Numbered from the stretch's first letter, positions 1 through 9,195 are shown. The stretch: 40,671 nt of DNA from Lachnospiraceae bacterium (GCA_024403335.1 JAKSSA010000014.1:1-40671); one strand, 5' to 3'. Made by a program: numbers and translations. The notes: a model not told the origin generated them from the sequence alone.

Positions 1-565
<565 letters not shown>

Positions 566-624
566 TTATCTTGTCTTGATATTTTAACACACAAAAAAGT
601 GCCACCAAGCTGATAGTTTGGAAT

Positions 625-653
625 ATTCTATCACGAATAAAAATACTTGTAAA
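625..653 (-). promoter_or_regulatory. Promoter of the pyruvate:ferredoxin oxidoreductase gene
   Basis: On the minus strand a -35 TTTACA (648-653) is followed after 17 bases by a -10 TAGAAT (625-630), with TG one base before the -10 (extended -10). Each hexamer matches the sigma-A consensus at 5 of 6 positions. The predicted transcription start is near 618, giving a leader of about 70 bases. No Rex-type palindrome was found in that leader. Confidence 0.72.
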
Positions 654-679
654 GATGAAAGAATGAGAAAAAAGCACGA

Positions 680-1417
680 TTATTTAGCCTCAATCAAGGC
701 TCTTTCTTCCTTAATCATTTCAGCAATTACACCCTGAATATAGGCTGAAAAACCTTTTTTCTGTTCCTCTTCAAGTTCATTTATATAAATAGGCTTGCCG
801 TAAGTTACAATAATCTTTGCGCTCTTAACTACAGGCTTATGTTTCTCATAAAGGTCATCTGTTCCCCAGAAAGCAACCGGAATAACAGGGCAGCCTGTCT
901 TTACAGCAGACTTTACACTGCCTTCCTTAAAAGGAAGCATTTCATCTTTCTGATTTCTTGTTCCTTCAGGAGATATAAAAATCGATCTTCCTCCCTTTAT
1001 CTTGTCAATGGAAAAAAGAATCATGTTCAAGCCATCACGAGGATTTGATCTGTCAAGGAAATAACAGTCAAGTAAAGACATCCACCAGGAAAGAAAAGGC
1101 ACCTTCTTGATTTCCTTCTTTGCAATAAATCCTAAGGGCACAGGTATTGTACAATAGGCAAATGGGATATCTGCATAGCTTCTGTGGTTTGAAACAAAAA
1201 GCATACCACAGTCTCTTGGAATATTCTCAAGTCCTCTTACCGTAAGATGCGCACCTGCACTCCACAAAACAAATCTGAAGCCCTTGGCAACCATAGCCTG
1301 GGCAATTTTCATGACAGTTTTCGGGTGCTTTTTCTTAAAAGCAAGCAACACAAGATATGCAGGTAAAGTCACAATAAAATAAAGTGACAAAGAAAGTACA
1401 ACCAATACCATTCTCAT
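680..1417 (-). CDS. plsC: 1-acyl-sn-glycerol-3-phosphate acyltransferase (PlsC family)
   Basis: A 245-residue membrane-associated acyltransferase expected to place the second acyl chain on lysophosphatidic acid. A hydrophobic N-terminal segment (about residues 3-27) anchors it. The catalytic HX4D motif is present as N77-H-R-S-Y-A-D83, and the substrate-binding motif as SPEGTR (149-154), with Ser in place of the usual leading Phe. Length fits the family. The ATG has a GAGGAG site six bases upstream. It is the last gene of a three-gene unit, 38 bases after the carboxypeptidase gene; a small perfect hairpin (1432-1448) lies in that gap. No good terminator was seen between this gene and the oxidoreductase promoter. 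The acyl donor cannot be told from sequence. Confidence 0.85.
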   Translation of the reverse strand: MRMVLVVLSLSLYFIVTLPAYLVLLAFKKKHPKTVMKIAQAMVAKGFRFVLWSAGAHLTVRGLENIPRDCGMLFVSNHRSYADIPFAYCTIPVPLGFIAKKEIKKVPFLSWWMSLLDCYFLDRSNPRDGLNMILFSIDKIKGGRSIFISPEGTRNQKDEMLPFKEGSVKSAVKTGCPVIPVAFWGTDDLYEKHKPVVKSAKIIVTYGKPIYINELEEEQKKGFSAYIQGVIAEMIKEERALIEAK

Positions 1418-1455
1418 AACTAACTCCTCATCTGTGGCTTCCCCACAGAATATAA

Positions 1456-3060
1456 TTATTTTTCCTCAATCAAAGGCCAGCCATCTTCGTCATAGACAAT
1501 ATCGCCGTTTTCATCAAATACAAAATCGTTATAAATAAGTTCGCCGTTTCCATCTATTCTAAGCGACCCATTAGAGTTTCTCAACGGTTCAAATAATATG
1601 TCATCGCCATCAGGATTGCTGATAATTCGTCCATCCTTATCAGTTCCGTACATGTAGCATACATATTCAGAGCGTTTACTTACAGGATTGGTATAAGTAA
1701 GTCTGTTACCGTTTGAACCATACACATTCTTCAAAGGAATTGGCATCTGCGTATCACTATCAATTATAGGAACACCATTTCTGTCTCTTAAAACCTTGGT
1801 TCTGTAATATTCTTCAAATTCTTTTACGAACTGCTCACTCTTTACATCTACTAAAATCTTGTCCTTGATGGCTTCGATATTATATTCATCATCATAAGCG
1901 TCATAGTATTCTTCCAAAGTTAAGCCATTCACTGTCAAATAGTATGCAAGAGGTATTCCAACATAACGAATATGCCATGGCTCATACATATAGCCTGTAA
2001 TATTCTCTTTTGCTTTTGTATATCTGATAATGAAGCCATATTTCCAGCAGTTTTCACTAACCCATATTCCGGTTTCAGTATCGGCAAATTTATCGTCTAA
2101 AGTATAACCAACCTCTTTGCAGGCTATATCCATAGCCAGACCTGTCTGATGCTCACTTGTACCTGGAACCGCTGAATAATAGTTAGTATGTTCAATGCCA
2201 TTTTTGAAAATATAGTTAGTATATAAAGTATACTGTCTGTCAAATGAACGATAACCTGAAACACCCCAGATTTCGATATTTTCCTTTAAAGCATCCTGAT
2301 ACATCTTCTCCAAAGCCATTGCAGGTTCTCTTCTTAATTTTCTCTTATCAGAGCTTTCAGAAGCTGTCTTAAATGGAATATTAACTTTAACCAAATCTGC
2401 CGGCTCGTAATCAGAAGGCAGACGGTTTGACCTGTTTACTAAAAAGTCAACCGTATTTTCATAATCTGTATTAAGCTTACGACCAATTTCCACTGTCGGA
2501 ATGGATGTTGCTGTGGGAACTGGTGTATTGGTAGCTGTAGGCTGCGGTGTTAAGGTTAAAAGCAGCCACTCAGGCATAGGAGGCATAGGAGTAGATGTCG
2601 GTTTGGGCACATCTGTTGGTGTAATTGAAGGTACAGGTGTTAATGTAACGACAATTTCCTGTGTCAAAACAGGTGTATCAGTCGGAACAGGTGTCAAAGT
2701 ATTTGTCAAAACAGGATTCTGACTTTGAGCCTGATTATCTTCATCTGCAGCTTCACCTAAACTCGCATTATTCTGTAAATTCTCAACCTTGTCATCTTCT
2801 GGAACCTTATTTTTTTCCACATCATTATTTCTTTGTGCAATAATAAACACAAAAATAACGAATATGACCACCAAAACGTACATAAAAAGCTTATCGGGTG
2901 CAAAAACTCCATTGTCCTTTAACTTTTTGAGCATGCGCTTAAAAAACGCAGGTATTTTCTTGAAAAACACCGGCAAATGTCTGAAAAAGCCTGGTATTTT
3001 CTTAAAAAATACCGGGATCTTCTTAAAAAAATCTTTAATTTTAGCAAAAATATCATTCAT
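1456..3060 (-). CDS. Membrane-anchored D-alanyl-D-alanine carboxypeptidase, VanY/M15B family, with N-terminal heptad repeats
   Basis: A 534-residue protein. Residues 10-44 are five consecutive seven-residue units of the type xFFKKIP, strongly basic and aromatic, followed by one transmembrane segment (about 59-75). This predicts the repeats on the cytoplasmic face and the rest outside. A Thr/Pro-rich linker (about 115-185) leads to an LAS-type zinc peptidase domain (about 195-385): SGYRSFDRQY, then SEHQTGLAMD with zinc ligands H304 and D311, and EPWHIRY with E360 and H363. Such enzymes trim the terminal D-Ala of peptidoglycan stem peptides. About 150 C-terminal residues follow with short Gly/Asp/Asn-rich strands resembling cell-wall-binding repeats (inference). 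Its start overlaps the end of the upstream acyltransferase gene by eight bases, so the two are probably translationally coupled. Confidence 0.85.
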   Translation of the reverse strand: MNDIFAKIKDFFKKIPVFFKKIPGFFRHLPVFFKKIPAFFKRMLKKLKDNGVFAPDKLFMYVLVVIFVIFVFIIAQRNNDVEKNKVPEDDKVENLQNNASLGEAADEDNQAQSQNPVLTNTLTPVPTDTPVLTQEIVVTLTPVPSITPTDVPKPTSTPMPPMPEWLLLTLTPQPTATNTPVPTATSIPTVEIGRKLNTDYENTVDFLVNRSNRLPSDYEPADLVKVNIPFKTASESSDKRKLRREPAMALEKMYQDALKENIEIWGVSGYRSFDRQYTLYTNYIFKNGIEHTNYYSAVPGTSEHQTGLAMDIACKEVGYTLDDKFADTETGIWVSENCWKYGFIIRYTKAKENITGYMYEPWHIRYVGIPLAYYLTVNGLTLEEYYDAYDDEYNIEAIKDKILVDVKSEQFVKEFEEYYRTKVLRDRNGVPIIDSDTQMPIPLKNVYGSNGNRLTYTNPVSKRSEYVCYMYGTDKDGRIISNPDGDDILFEPLRNSNGSLRIDGNGELIYNDFVFDENGDIVYDEDGWPLIEEK

Positions 3061-3796
3061 GATTTTCTTCAGGATAAGGTCTGACCTTCTTTATTTCGTA
3101 AATTTTCTCTGCTATTCTTTCCTTTACCATAGCTGCTATTTCAGGAGTTTTCATATCCTTATATTCCTCGTAAGGAATTGGCTTTAAATAATGCACCTGT
3201 GTAAAAACAGGTCCTATTGTAAAGGTATTAAATACAGTATAGCTGTCTATCAAGGCAACAGGAACAATCGGTGTTTTACTTTGTAAAGACGCCTTGAAAC
3301 ATCCCGGCTTGAAAGTACACATACGGTTTTTGTTATTTGTATAACCACCCTCCGGGAAAATTATAAAATGTCTTCCGTTTTTAACCTCATTGGTCATATC
3401 AAAAATAAGCTTCGCATTTTGTCTTAAGTCGCCCTTGACCAGTCTCTTTGAACCGGTAAGATTATAAAACTCATTGGCAACAATCATATGCGACTTCGCA
3501 TCATCAACAACTACTGCACATGGCTTTTTATGGGTTGCTATAATTCCAAGTGCATCATATTTTCCCTGATGATTCGGATACATTATATAACCTGTATCCT
3601 TTGGCAGATTTTCTGCACCTGACACCTTGGTGAAAATAAGGCCTGCGTCTTTAATCTTCTTAATAATTCCTCTCGCTATTTTATACTTTCTTTCTTCTGT
3701 ATATATTTCCGGATGAGCCACTGCATAACGCATCTTGTGAATGGCATACGGAACATAGTACAAATTAAGTATAATTGTCATAAAAAATCTAAGCAT
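3053..3796 (-). CDS. PlsC-family acyltransferase, second copy
   Basis: A 247-residue acyltransferase of the lysophospholipid/glycerolipid type. The HX4D motif is N75-H-Q-G-K-Y-D81 and the second motif is FPEGGY (147-152), where the usual Thr-Arg is Gly-Tyr, so substrate use may differ from that of the copy at 680. A single hydrophobic stretch lies at the N terminus. I place the start at the ATG at 3796 (MLRFFMTIIL): it has a GGAGTG site at the right distance, while the in-frame ATG at 3823 has no ribosome site and would sit about 11 bases after the predicted transcription start. It is the first gene of the unit with the carboxypeptidase and the second acyltransferase, pointing to a shared envelope role. 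Confidence 0.82.
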   Translation of the reverse strand: MLRFFMTIILNLYYVPYAIHKMRYAVAHPEIYTEERKYKIARGIIKKIKDAGLIFTKVSGAENLPKDTGYIMYPNHQGKYDALGIIATHKKPCAVVVDDAKSHMIVANEFYNLTGSKRLVKGDLRQNAKLIFDMTNEVKNGRHFIIFPEGGYTNNKNRMCTFKPGCFKASLQSKTPIVPVALIDSYTVFNTFTIGPVFTQVHYLKPIPYEEYKDMKTPEIAAMVKERIAEKIYEIKKVRPYPEENHE

Positions 3797-3840
3797 AAAA
3801 ATCACTCCAAAAACATAAAACATTACATTACTAACAAACT

Positions 3841-3869
3841 ATTATACTATAAATTGTAAATAGTGTCGA
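3841..3869 (-). promoter_or_regulatory. Promoter of the acyltransferase/carboxypeptidase unit
   Basis: Minus strand: -35 TCGACA (3864-3869), 17-base spacer, perfect -10 TATAAT (3841-3846). The predicted start near 3834 gives a leader of about 38 bases to the ATG at 3796. It lies back to back with the glycosyltransferase promoter. Confidence 0.75.
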
Positions 3870-3883
3870 GATACAAAAAATGA

Positions 3884-3912
3884 TTGCAAGACCTTAGTAA
3901 TTATGCTATATT
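3884..3912 (+). promoter_or_regulatory. Promoter of the family 2 glycosyltransferase gene
   Basis: Plus strand: -35 TTGCAA (3884-3889), 17-base spacer, -10 TATATT (3907-3912) with TGC directly before it (extended -10). The predicted start is near 3919, about 60 bases before the ATG at 3979. Confidence 0.68.
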
Positions 3913-3978
3913 CACGATTGGGGAAATTTAACTTTGGGGTAAAAAATCTGTCAGAAATGATGGAATTTTGTATTTTGT

Positions 3979-4902
3979 ATGATAGAGATTCTGCTGGCCA
4001 CTTATAACGGCGAAAAATATCTTTCCAAACAACTTGATTCTTTGCTCGGACAATCATATTCCGATTTTCACATTTTCATTCGTGACGATGGTTCTTCTGA
4101 CGGGACCGTTTCTGTCATCAACGACTATGTCACTAAAAATCCTGACAAAATAACCTTTATACATGATAATAAGTTATGTAAAAGTCCAATGAAAAACTTC
4201 ATGGCTTTACTTGAATATGCGACAGCTGACTATGTTATGTTCTGCGACCAGGATGACTATTGGTACAGAGAAAAAATCGTTCATACCTACAACGAAATGA
4301 AAAGTGTTGAGAAGGATTCTTCCATACCGACTTTGGTTTTTACAAATTACAAGGTTGTAAACGAAAACTTAGAGCCAATGAAGGTAAATGAAAAAAATCT
4401 CTATACTTATAAAAAGAGACTTAATCTCTCTCCTCTTCTTGTCCAGAATGTGGTTACCGGATGTACCATGATGATAAATAAAGCTCTTTATAAGAATCTT
4501 ACAGAAACAAGAGAAGATATCATCATGCACGACTGGTGGTGTGCACTCTATGCCTCATCTTTCGGAATGATTAAATATCTTCCTGAAAAGACACTTTACT
4601 ACAGACAGCATCCCGGTAATTCAGAAGGTGCCATAGATTTAAGTAATCCAAAGTACTATTTCAAGCATCAGACAATAAAAAAAGCCAAAACCTCGATGAA
4701 ACGCTATCTTGGTCAGGCTAATGCATTTCTTGAAATCTTCGGGCCTTCACTTGAACAGTATGATTATGAGAAGTATCAAATCCTTAAGCGCTTTGCAGAT
4801 TTGAAAAACAAAAATAAGCTTGTGAGAATGTATACCATACTAAGATATCATCACACCAAAAGCAATTTCTTATTAACAATATTACAGCTGTGGTTTTGCT
4901 AA
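3979..4902 (+). CDS. Glycosyltransferase family 2 (GT-A fold, rhamnosyltransferase-like)
   Basis: A 307-residue cytoplasmic-facing transferase that moves a sugar from a nucleotide donor to a surface polysaccharide or glycan. The N terminus MIEILLATYNGEKYLSKQLD is the GT2 signature, with DDGSSDGT at 36-43 (nucleotide binding) and the metal-binding DQDD at 90-93 followed by YW, as in bacterial rhamnosyl- and O-antigen-type transferases. MHDWW near residue 177 fits the catalytic-base region. No transmembrane segment is seen. It is a single-gene unit with its own promoter; only a weak GATGGA-like ribosome site is visible. The TAA stop lies inside the terminator hairpin. Donor and acceptor cannot be assigned. 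Confidence 0.85.
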   Translation: MIEILLATYNGEKYLSKQLDSLLGQSYSDFHIFIRDDGSSDGTVSVINDYVTKNPDKITFIHDNKLCKSPMKNFMALLEYATADYVMFCDQDDYWYREKIVHTYNEMKSVEKDSSIPTLVFTNYKVVNENLEPMKVNEKNLYTYKKRLNLSPLLVQNVVTGCTMMINKALYKNLTETREDIIMHDWWCALYASSFGMIKYLPEKTLYYRQHPGNSEGAIDLSNPKYYFKHQTIKKAKTSMKRYLGQANAFLEIFGPSLEQYDYEKYQILKRFADLKNKNKLVRMYTILRYHHTKSNFLLTILQLWFC

Positions 4903-4912
4903 CCACAGCTGT
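4884..4912. terminator. Bidirectional intrinsic terminator between convergent genes
   Basis: A perfect 12-base-pair inverted repeat (4884-4895 with 4901-4912, five-base loop) is followed by ATTTATTT on the plus strand and flanked by A/T-rich sequence on the other side. It contains the stop codon of the glycosyltransferase gene and ends six bases before the stop of the convergent hydrogenase gene, so it probably ends transcription from both directions. Confidence 0.8.
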
Positions 4913-4918
4913 ATTTAT

Positions 4919-6340
4919 TTACTGCAAAATTGCAAGTGCATCTTCAATTGTCTTTTCGAAAGCTTCTCTTCCGTATTTATCAACTTCTGCCTTATTCTTT
5001 TCACCATGTGTAAGACATCCGGCACCACCGATACAGCCTCCAACACAAGCCATACCTTCGATAAAGTTAGCATCAAGCTTTCCGTTTTTCTTTTTAAGTA
5101 ATGCAAGCTTGCATTCTTCAATTCCGTCGCATGCACAAGGCTTAAGGTCAAAATCAATGTTCTGTTCCTTCAAAGCCTCTGCAACTGCATCTGAAAGTCC
5201 ACCGCTTCTTGCAAAAATACGTCCAAAGTATGAAGCATTATCAAGCAGATTTTCTTCAAGCAAGGTAATATCAATTGCCTTACTGTCAAACAATGCCTGT
5301 AATTCTTCAAAGGTCAGTACAGAGTCAACATAAGGTTTAACTTCTTCCCTCTGGAATTCCATTTTCTTGGCAGTACAAGGTCCAATGAAGATAATCTTGG
5401 CATTTTTCTCATGTTCCTTGATATATTTTGAAATAGCTGTCATAGGTGAATAGTTATGAGATACCAAAGGCTTTAATTCAGGATAGTACTTGTCAATAAA
5501 CATTACGAAGGCAGGACAGCATGAAGAGGTAAGGAAACCTTTCTCTGCAAGCTCCTGTGATTCAGACTTTGCAACCATATCAGCACCCAAAGCTGCCTCA
5601 ATAACTGTGTGGAAGCCAAGTTCACGAAGTCCTGTGATAACCTGACCAAGCTTTGCATAACTAAACTGGCTTGAAATAGAAGGCGCAACGATAGCATATA
5701 CCTTAAATTCGTTATTCTTCTTGCCTTCCTTCAAAATGTCAACAACATCAAGTATGAAGGACTTGTCATTGATTGCACCGAAAGGACAGGCATATACGCA
5801 GGCACCGCACGAAATACATTTATCGTTATTTATGCAGGCCTGATTTTCTTCACCCATTGAAATGGCTTTGATTTTGCAGGCAGTTTCACAAGGGCGCTTG
5901 AAATTACGAATTGCGCTGTATGGACAAACCTTTGAGCATGCGCCACATTCCTTACATTTTGATTTATCAATATGTGCTACATGATTATGGTCAAAAACAA
6001 TAGCTCCGAATTTGCAGACGTCCTCACAACGATTTGCAAGACAGCCTCGACAGGCATTAGTTACTTCATATCCGCCAATAGGGCATTCGTCGCAGGCAAT
6101 ATCAATTACCTCAATAACGTTCGGATTTTCCTTGTTGCCACCCATAGCCAGCTTAATACGCTCTGAAACAATTGCTCTTTCCTTGTAAACACAGCATCGC
6201 ATTGTAGGTACTTTTCCGGGAATAATTACCTTTGGAATATCCAACAGGCTTTGAGGAAGTCTGTCTGCCCAGGCCTCCTTCGCAACTTCACGAAGAACCT
6301 TGTATTTCAAATATTGAACCTTTGTATCAAATTTTCTCAT
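4919..6340 (-). CDS. Monomeric [FeFe] hydrogenase, group B type
   Basis: A 473-residue cytoplasmic iron-only hydrogenase of the group B (HfsD-like) type, expected to exchange electrons between ferredoxin and protons/H2. The N-terminal half has Cys clusters: ACRGCLANRCEDVC, then CKECGACSKVCP and CISCGACVYACP for two [4Fe-4S] clusters. The H-cluster domain follows with L1 as TSSCCPAF, L2 as PCTAKKME and L3 as EGMACVGGCIGGAG, so all four H-cluster cysteines are present. The start is the ATG at 6340, preceded by GAGG six bases upstream; an in-frame TTG at 6352 overlaps the previous gene and lacks a site. It is the last gene of the rex-adhE operon and ends at the bidirectional terminator. Direction in vivo (H2 production or uptake) is inferred only. 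Confidence 0.88.
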   Translation of the reverse strand: MRKFDTKVQYLKYKVLREVAKEAWADRLPQSLLDIPKVIIPGKVPTMRCCVYKERAIVSERIKLAMGGNKENPNVIEVIDIACDECPIGGYEVTNACRGCLANRCEDVCKFGAIVFDHNHVAHIDKSKCKECGACSKVCPYSAIRNFKRPCETACKIKAISMGEENQACINNDKCISCGACVYACPFGAINDKSFILDVVDILKEGKKNNEFKVYAIVAPSISSQFSYAKLGQVITGLRELGFHTVIEAALGADMVAKSESQELAEKGFLTSSCCPAFVMFIDKYYPELKPLVSHNYSPMTAISKYIKEHEKNAKIIFIGPCTAKKMEFQREEVKPYVDSVLTFEELQALFDSKAIDITLLEENLLDNASYFGRIFARSGGLSDAVAEALKEQNIDFDLKPCACDGIEECKLALLKKKNGKLDANFIEGMACVGGCIGGAGCLTHGEKNKAEVDKYGREAFEKTIEDALAILQ

Positions 6341-6348
6341 CTCATACC

Positions 6349-7521
6349 TCAAAAATAACTGACTTTAATTCGCTTGCCCATCTGTTTCAGACAGCCTGAC
6401 AATTCTTCAACCAAATTCATCTTAATGTTGAAGTTAATAGGAAGATCAGGATTCTGATGTGCAGGATTTACCGCTCTTCCTACATAAAAATTAATATCCG
6501 TCGCTTCTTCAAAAAGCATTCGGCATATAAGTGATGCGCCATCTCTTCCAAAGCTCCACTTTTCATAAAGAGTATTGTCGCCAAGAGCATCATGCGCATA
6601 TTCAACTACTCTGTTAATGGTAATAACACCTTCAGTTACCAAATCCACGCCCTCTAACTGAGCAATCGGCGGCATATCACTTTGAGCAAAATCAAGGCTC
6701 GCCCTGATGGGTTTACCAAGATACTTAGCTGCGATTGAAGAGGTTGTTCCTCCGCAAACAATATGCTTTCCTTCTTTTGAGAAAAACAATGCCATCATTC
6801 TGTTGCAATCATCTCTGTCGCGAGGAGGTCCGAATAAAATATTCATCGGCTCTCTCTTTCTTATCTTGATAACACAGGCTGTCGCATCATCGCCCGGTTT
6901 CTTGCCGTAAAGTTTATATACTTCATCAATAAGAATTGTGGATAATGTTTTAGCTGTATATCCGCAAGCAGAAAAGGCTTCCATATATTCGATAATATCT
7001 TCTCTCTTCCAACCAAAGTTGTAAGCCAGACCGATACCTGCATGAGGACATCCGTCACTCATTGCGATAAATATATCATCCTCCTGTAAACGAATAACTG
7101 AACGATAAATGGTCTTGCCGCCAATATTCATTTCTGTTTTCGGATAATCATAATTAACACCGTTACGAAGCAATATTGTCAAGGGATTATCATATTGGAT
7201 AAGCTCCATTTCCCTGTTGTTGACAATGTGCAAAATCGTAAAGGTTGAATATGCCACGCCTCTTACCGAACAGATCGGCAAAGTCTGAGCAATGGTTTCA
7301 ACACAGTCAGTAAGTGTAAGTCCCTCTGCCATCATTGTTGAAATAATCTTTGACGTCAAAGTCGAAAGAATGCTTGCCTTTACACCGCTTCCAAGTCCGT
7401 CTGCAAGAACAATAACCGTAGAATCGTTGCCCTGTTCAACTATATCTACATGATCACCGCAAAGCTGCTCGCCGTCATGATTAATGCTTTTATATCCGAT
7501 TTCAGCACAAAGATCATTCAT
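6349..7521 (-). CDS. SpoIIE/RsbU-type PP2C serine phosphatase linked to sensory hydrogenase (HfsC-like)
   Basis: A 390-residue protein. Residues 1 to about 228 form a SpoIIE-type PP2C domain: metal-binding Asp in VLADGLGSG, a second in AMSDGCPHAG and a third in KPGDDATACVIKI, so the active site looks intact. Residues about 230-390 are a separate conserved-looking domain (starting EPMNILFGPP, containing GGTTSSIAAKYLGK) that I do not recognise. The gene overlaps the sensory hydrogenase gene by eight bases and lies just ahead of the group B hydrogenase gene. The order matches hfsB-hfsC-hfsD of Thermoanaerobacterium saccharolyticum. The likely role is to dephosphorylate a Ser/Thr-phosphorylated target in response to the hydrogenase sensor; the target is unknown. 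Confidence 0.85.
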   Translation of the reverse strand: MNDLCAEIGYKSINHDGEQLCGDHVDIVEQGNDSTVIVLADGLGSGVKASILSTLTSKIISTMMAEGLTLTDCVETIAQTLPICSVRGVAYSTFTILHIVNNREMELIQYDNPLTILLRNGVNYDYPKTEMNIGGKTIYRSVIRLQEDDIFIAMSDGCPHAGIGLAYNFGWKREDIIEYMEAFSACGYTAKTLSTILIDEVYKLYGKKPGDDATACVIKIRKREPMNILFGPPRDRDDCNRMMALFFSKEGKHIVCGGTTSSIAAKYLGKPIRASLDFAQSDMPPIAQLEGVDLVTEGVITINRVVEYAHDALGDNTLYEKWSFGRDGASLICRMLFEEATDINFYVGRAVNPAHQNPDLPINFNIKMNLVEELSGCLKQMGKRIKVSYF

Positions 7522-9187
7522 CTGAAATGCTCTCCTTCAATTTGGTCAGGGCAATTTTGGTTTCTGCTGCTGTTTCACCTAAAAGTGAAGCGATTTCCTG
7601 TACAATGCGCATCTGCTTATCAACAACCTTATCAGCAGTTTCAACAGTTCTGTTACGGATGCTTTCACGCTTCTCGCGTTCATTTTCAGCTTCTGTAACA
7701 TCACGCATGATGCAGACAATCAAATGATAGGTTTCATCATAAACAACAGACTGTTCTACATATTTCTTATATTCTGCCAAATACATCTTGCGCTCACGAA
7801 TAGCTCTCTTTGTATCAAGCACTTTAATGAAAGGTTCCGGATCAAGTACTCTTACAATAGGAGTTCCCATAATATCTGAAGCATATCTTATGTTCATAAG
7901 CTTACGGGCTGCTTCATTAATAAGCTGAACCTCCATAAATTCATTTACAACAATCAATGCATTCGGTGTGTTATTAAAAATAACATCTGAGAAGCTCTCT
8001 GCTTTATCCTTTAAGTAAGGAAGACACATTGAAATTTCAGCCTTACCATGATAAATGGCAACAGCCTTCTCACGACAGGTATTATAACCGCATGAACCGC
8101 AATTTAATTCATCTGCCTTACTGTTCTTGCCCATACGACGAAGAATATCATCTATTTCACTGTCTGTAGGCATTCCGTTTCTTCTCTCGATTGGTTCGAA
8201 AGATTTTCTTAACTGAAGTGATTCAGGCTGAGCAACTTCAAAATCCTTTTCGCCTGCATATTTAGCTACTGACATATAATCATTCAATGGTGTATGGTGA
8301 TGCTTTTCCATTACAGGTCCGCCAACACAGCTACCTACACATGAAGACATCTCAATAAAGCAATTATGAATATTTCCAGCTTCAATTTCCTTAAGTGCAG
8401 CAATACAGTTTTCCACACCATCTATTGCAATATAAGTATATCCCGGCATTCTTTCTGCCATTGTCTTTAAAACGCCACCTGTGGTAGGGAAAAATCTTGC
8501 TCTGCTTTCTTCTGTATCATCCATATCAGGTTCAAGCTCAATATGTTCTGCCTTAAGCCATTCTGTTAATTCTTCATAGGTCAGAACTGAATCAACAATT
8601 CCTGCATAATAATCTGCTTCATCCTTTTTAGCAACACAAGGACCGATAAATACAGTCTTAGCGTCCGGATGATTTTTCTTCATTTCAATGCAGTGTGCCT
8701 GCATAGGTGAGAAAGTATCAGCAAGATAAGGCAATTCCTTCGGAAAATACTTCTGAATAAGAAGGTTAATTGAATGACAGCATGAAGAAATAAGAATGTC
8801 TCTGCTTTCGTCAGCCATCATCTTTTCATATTCCGTTTTAACAATTGTTGCTCCTATTGCAGTCTCTTCAACTCCGGCAAAGCCAAGCTTTAAAAGAGCC
8901 TTTCTCATTCCTTCAATTCCAACACCGGGATAGTTTGCAACAAATGAAGGTGCCAAACTTACCCATACAGGGCCGGACTGAATCATTACTTTAACCTTCT
9001 CGGTTTCATCAACAATCTGTTTTGCATTCTGAGGGCATACAACAAAACATTGGCCACAGAGAATACACTCGTTGCCAATGATATGTGCCTGGTTTCCTGA
9101 GAATCTGATTGATTTTACAGGACAATGACGAATACATTTATAACAGTTCTTGCAATTAGATTTCTTCAGTGTTAAACACTCAGCCAT
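7514..9187 (-). CDS. Sensory [FeFe]-hydrogenase-like protein with PAS domain (group C, HfsB/HydS-like)
   Basis: A 557-residue protein with, in order: two N-terminal [4Fe-4S] motifs (CKNCYKCIRHCP and CILCGQCFVVCP), an H-cluster domain (L1 ISSCCHS with C136/C137, L2 IGPCVAKK with C184, L3 SSCVGSCVGG near 300), an Fe-S motif near 365-395 (NCGSCGYNTC and a later MC), a PAS domain (about 405-500) and a C-terminal helical segment likely to form a coiled coil. All H-cluster cysteines are kept, but L1 lacks the usual Pro after CC (His instead). This layout is that of group C, phosphatase-linked regulatory hydrogenases, thought to sense H2 or redox state. It overlaps the PP2C gene by eight bases, which supports sensor-effector coupling. 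Confidence 0.87.
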   Translation of the reverse strand: MAECLTLKKSNCKNCYKCIRHCPVKSIRFSGNQAHIIGNECILCGQCFVVCPQNAKQIVDETEKVKVMIQSGPVWVSLAPSFVANYPGVGIEGMRKALLKLGFAGVEETAIGATIVKTEYEKMMADESRDILISSCCHSINLLIQKYFPKELPYLADTFSPMQAHCIEMKKNHPDAKTVFIGPCVAKKDEADYYAGIVDSVLTYEELTEWLKAEHIELEPDMDDTEESRARFFPTTGGVLKTMAERMPGYTYIAIDGVENCIAALKEIEAGNIHNCFIEMSSCVGSCVGGPVMEKHHHTPLNDYMSVAKYAGEKDFEVAQPESLQLRKSFEPIERRNGMPTDSEIDDILRRMGKNSKADELNCGSCGYNTCREKAVAIYHGKAEISMCLPYLKDKAESFSDVIFNNTPNALIVVNEFMEVQLINEAARKLMNIRYASDIMGTPIVRVLDPEPFIKVLDTKRAIRERKMYLAEYKKYVEQSVVYDETYHLIVCIMRDVTEAENEREKRESIRNRTVETADKVVDKQMRIVQEIASLLGETAAETKIALTKLKESISDE

Positions 9188-9195
9188 ATATTATC

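Noticed and set aside
4890..5333. Plus-strand open frame of 147 codons opposite the group B hydrogenase gene
   Set aside because: It begins inside the terminator hairpin and is antisense to the H-cluster domain; composition is Ser/Pro-rich without any family motif.
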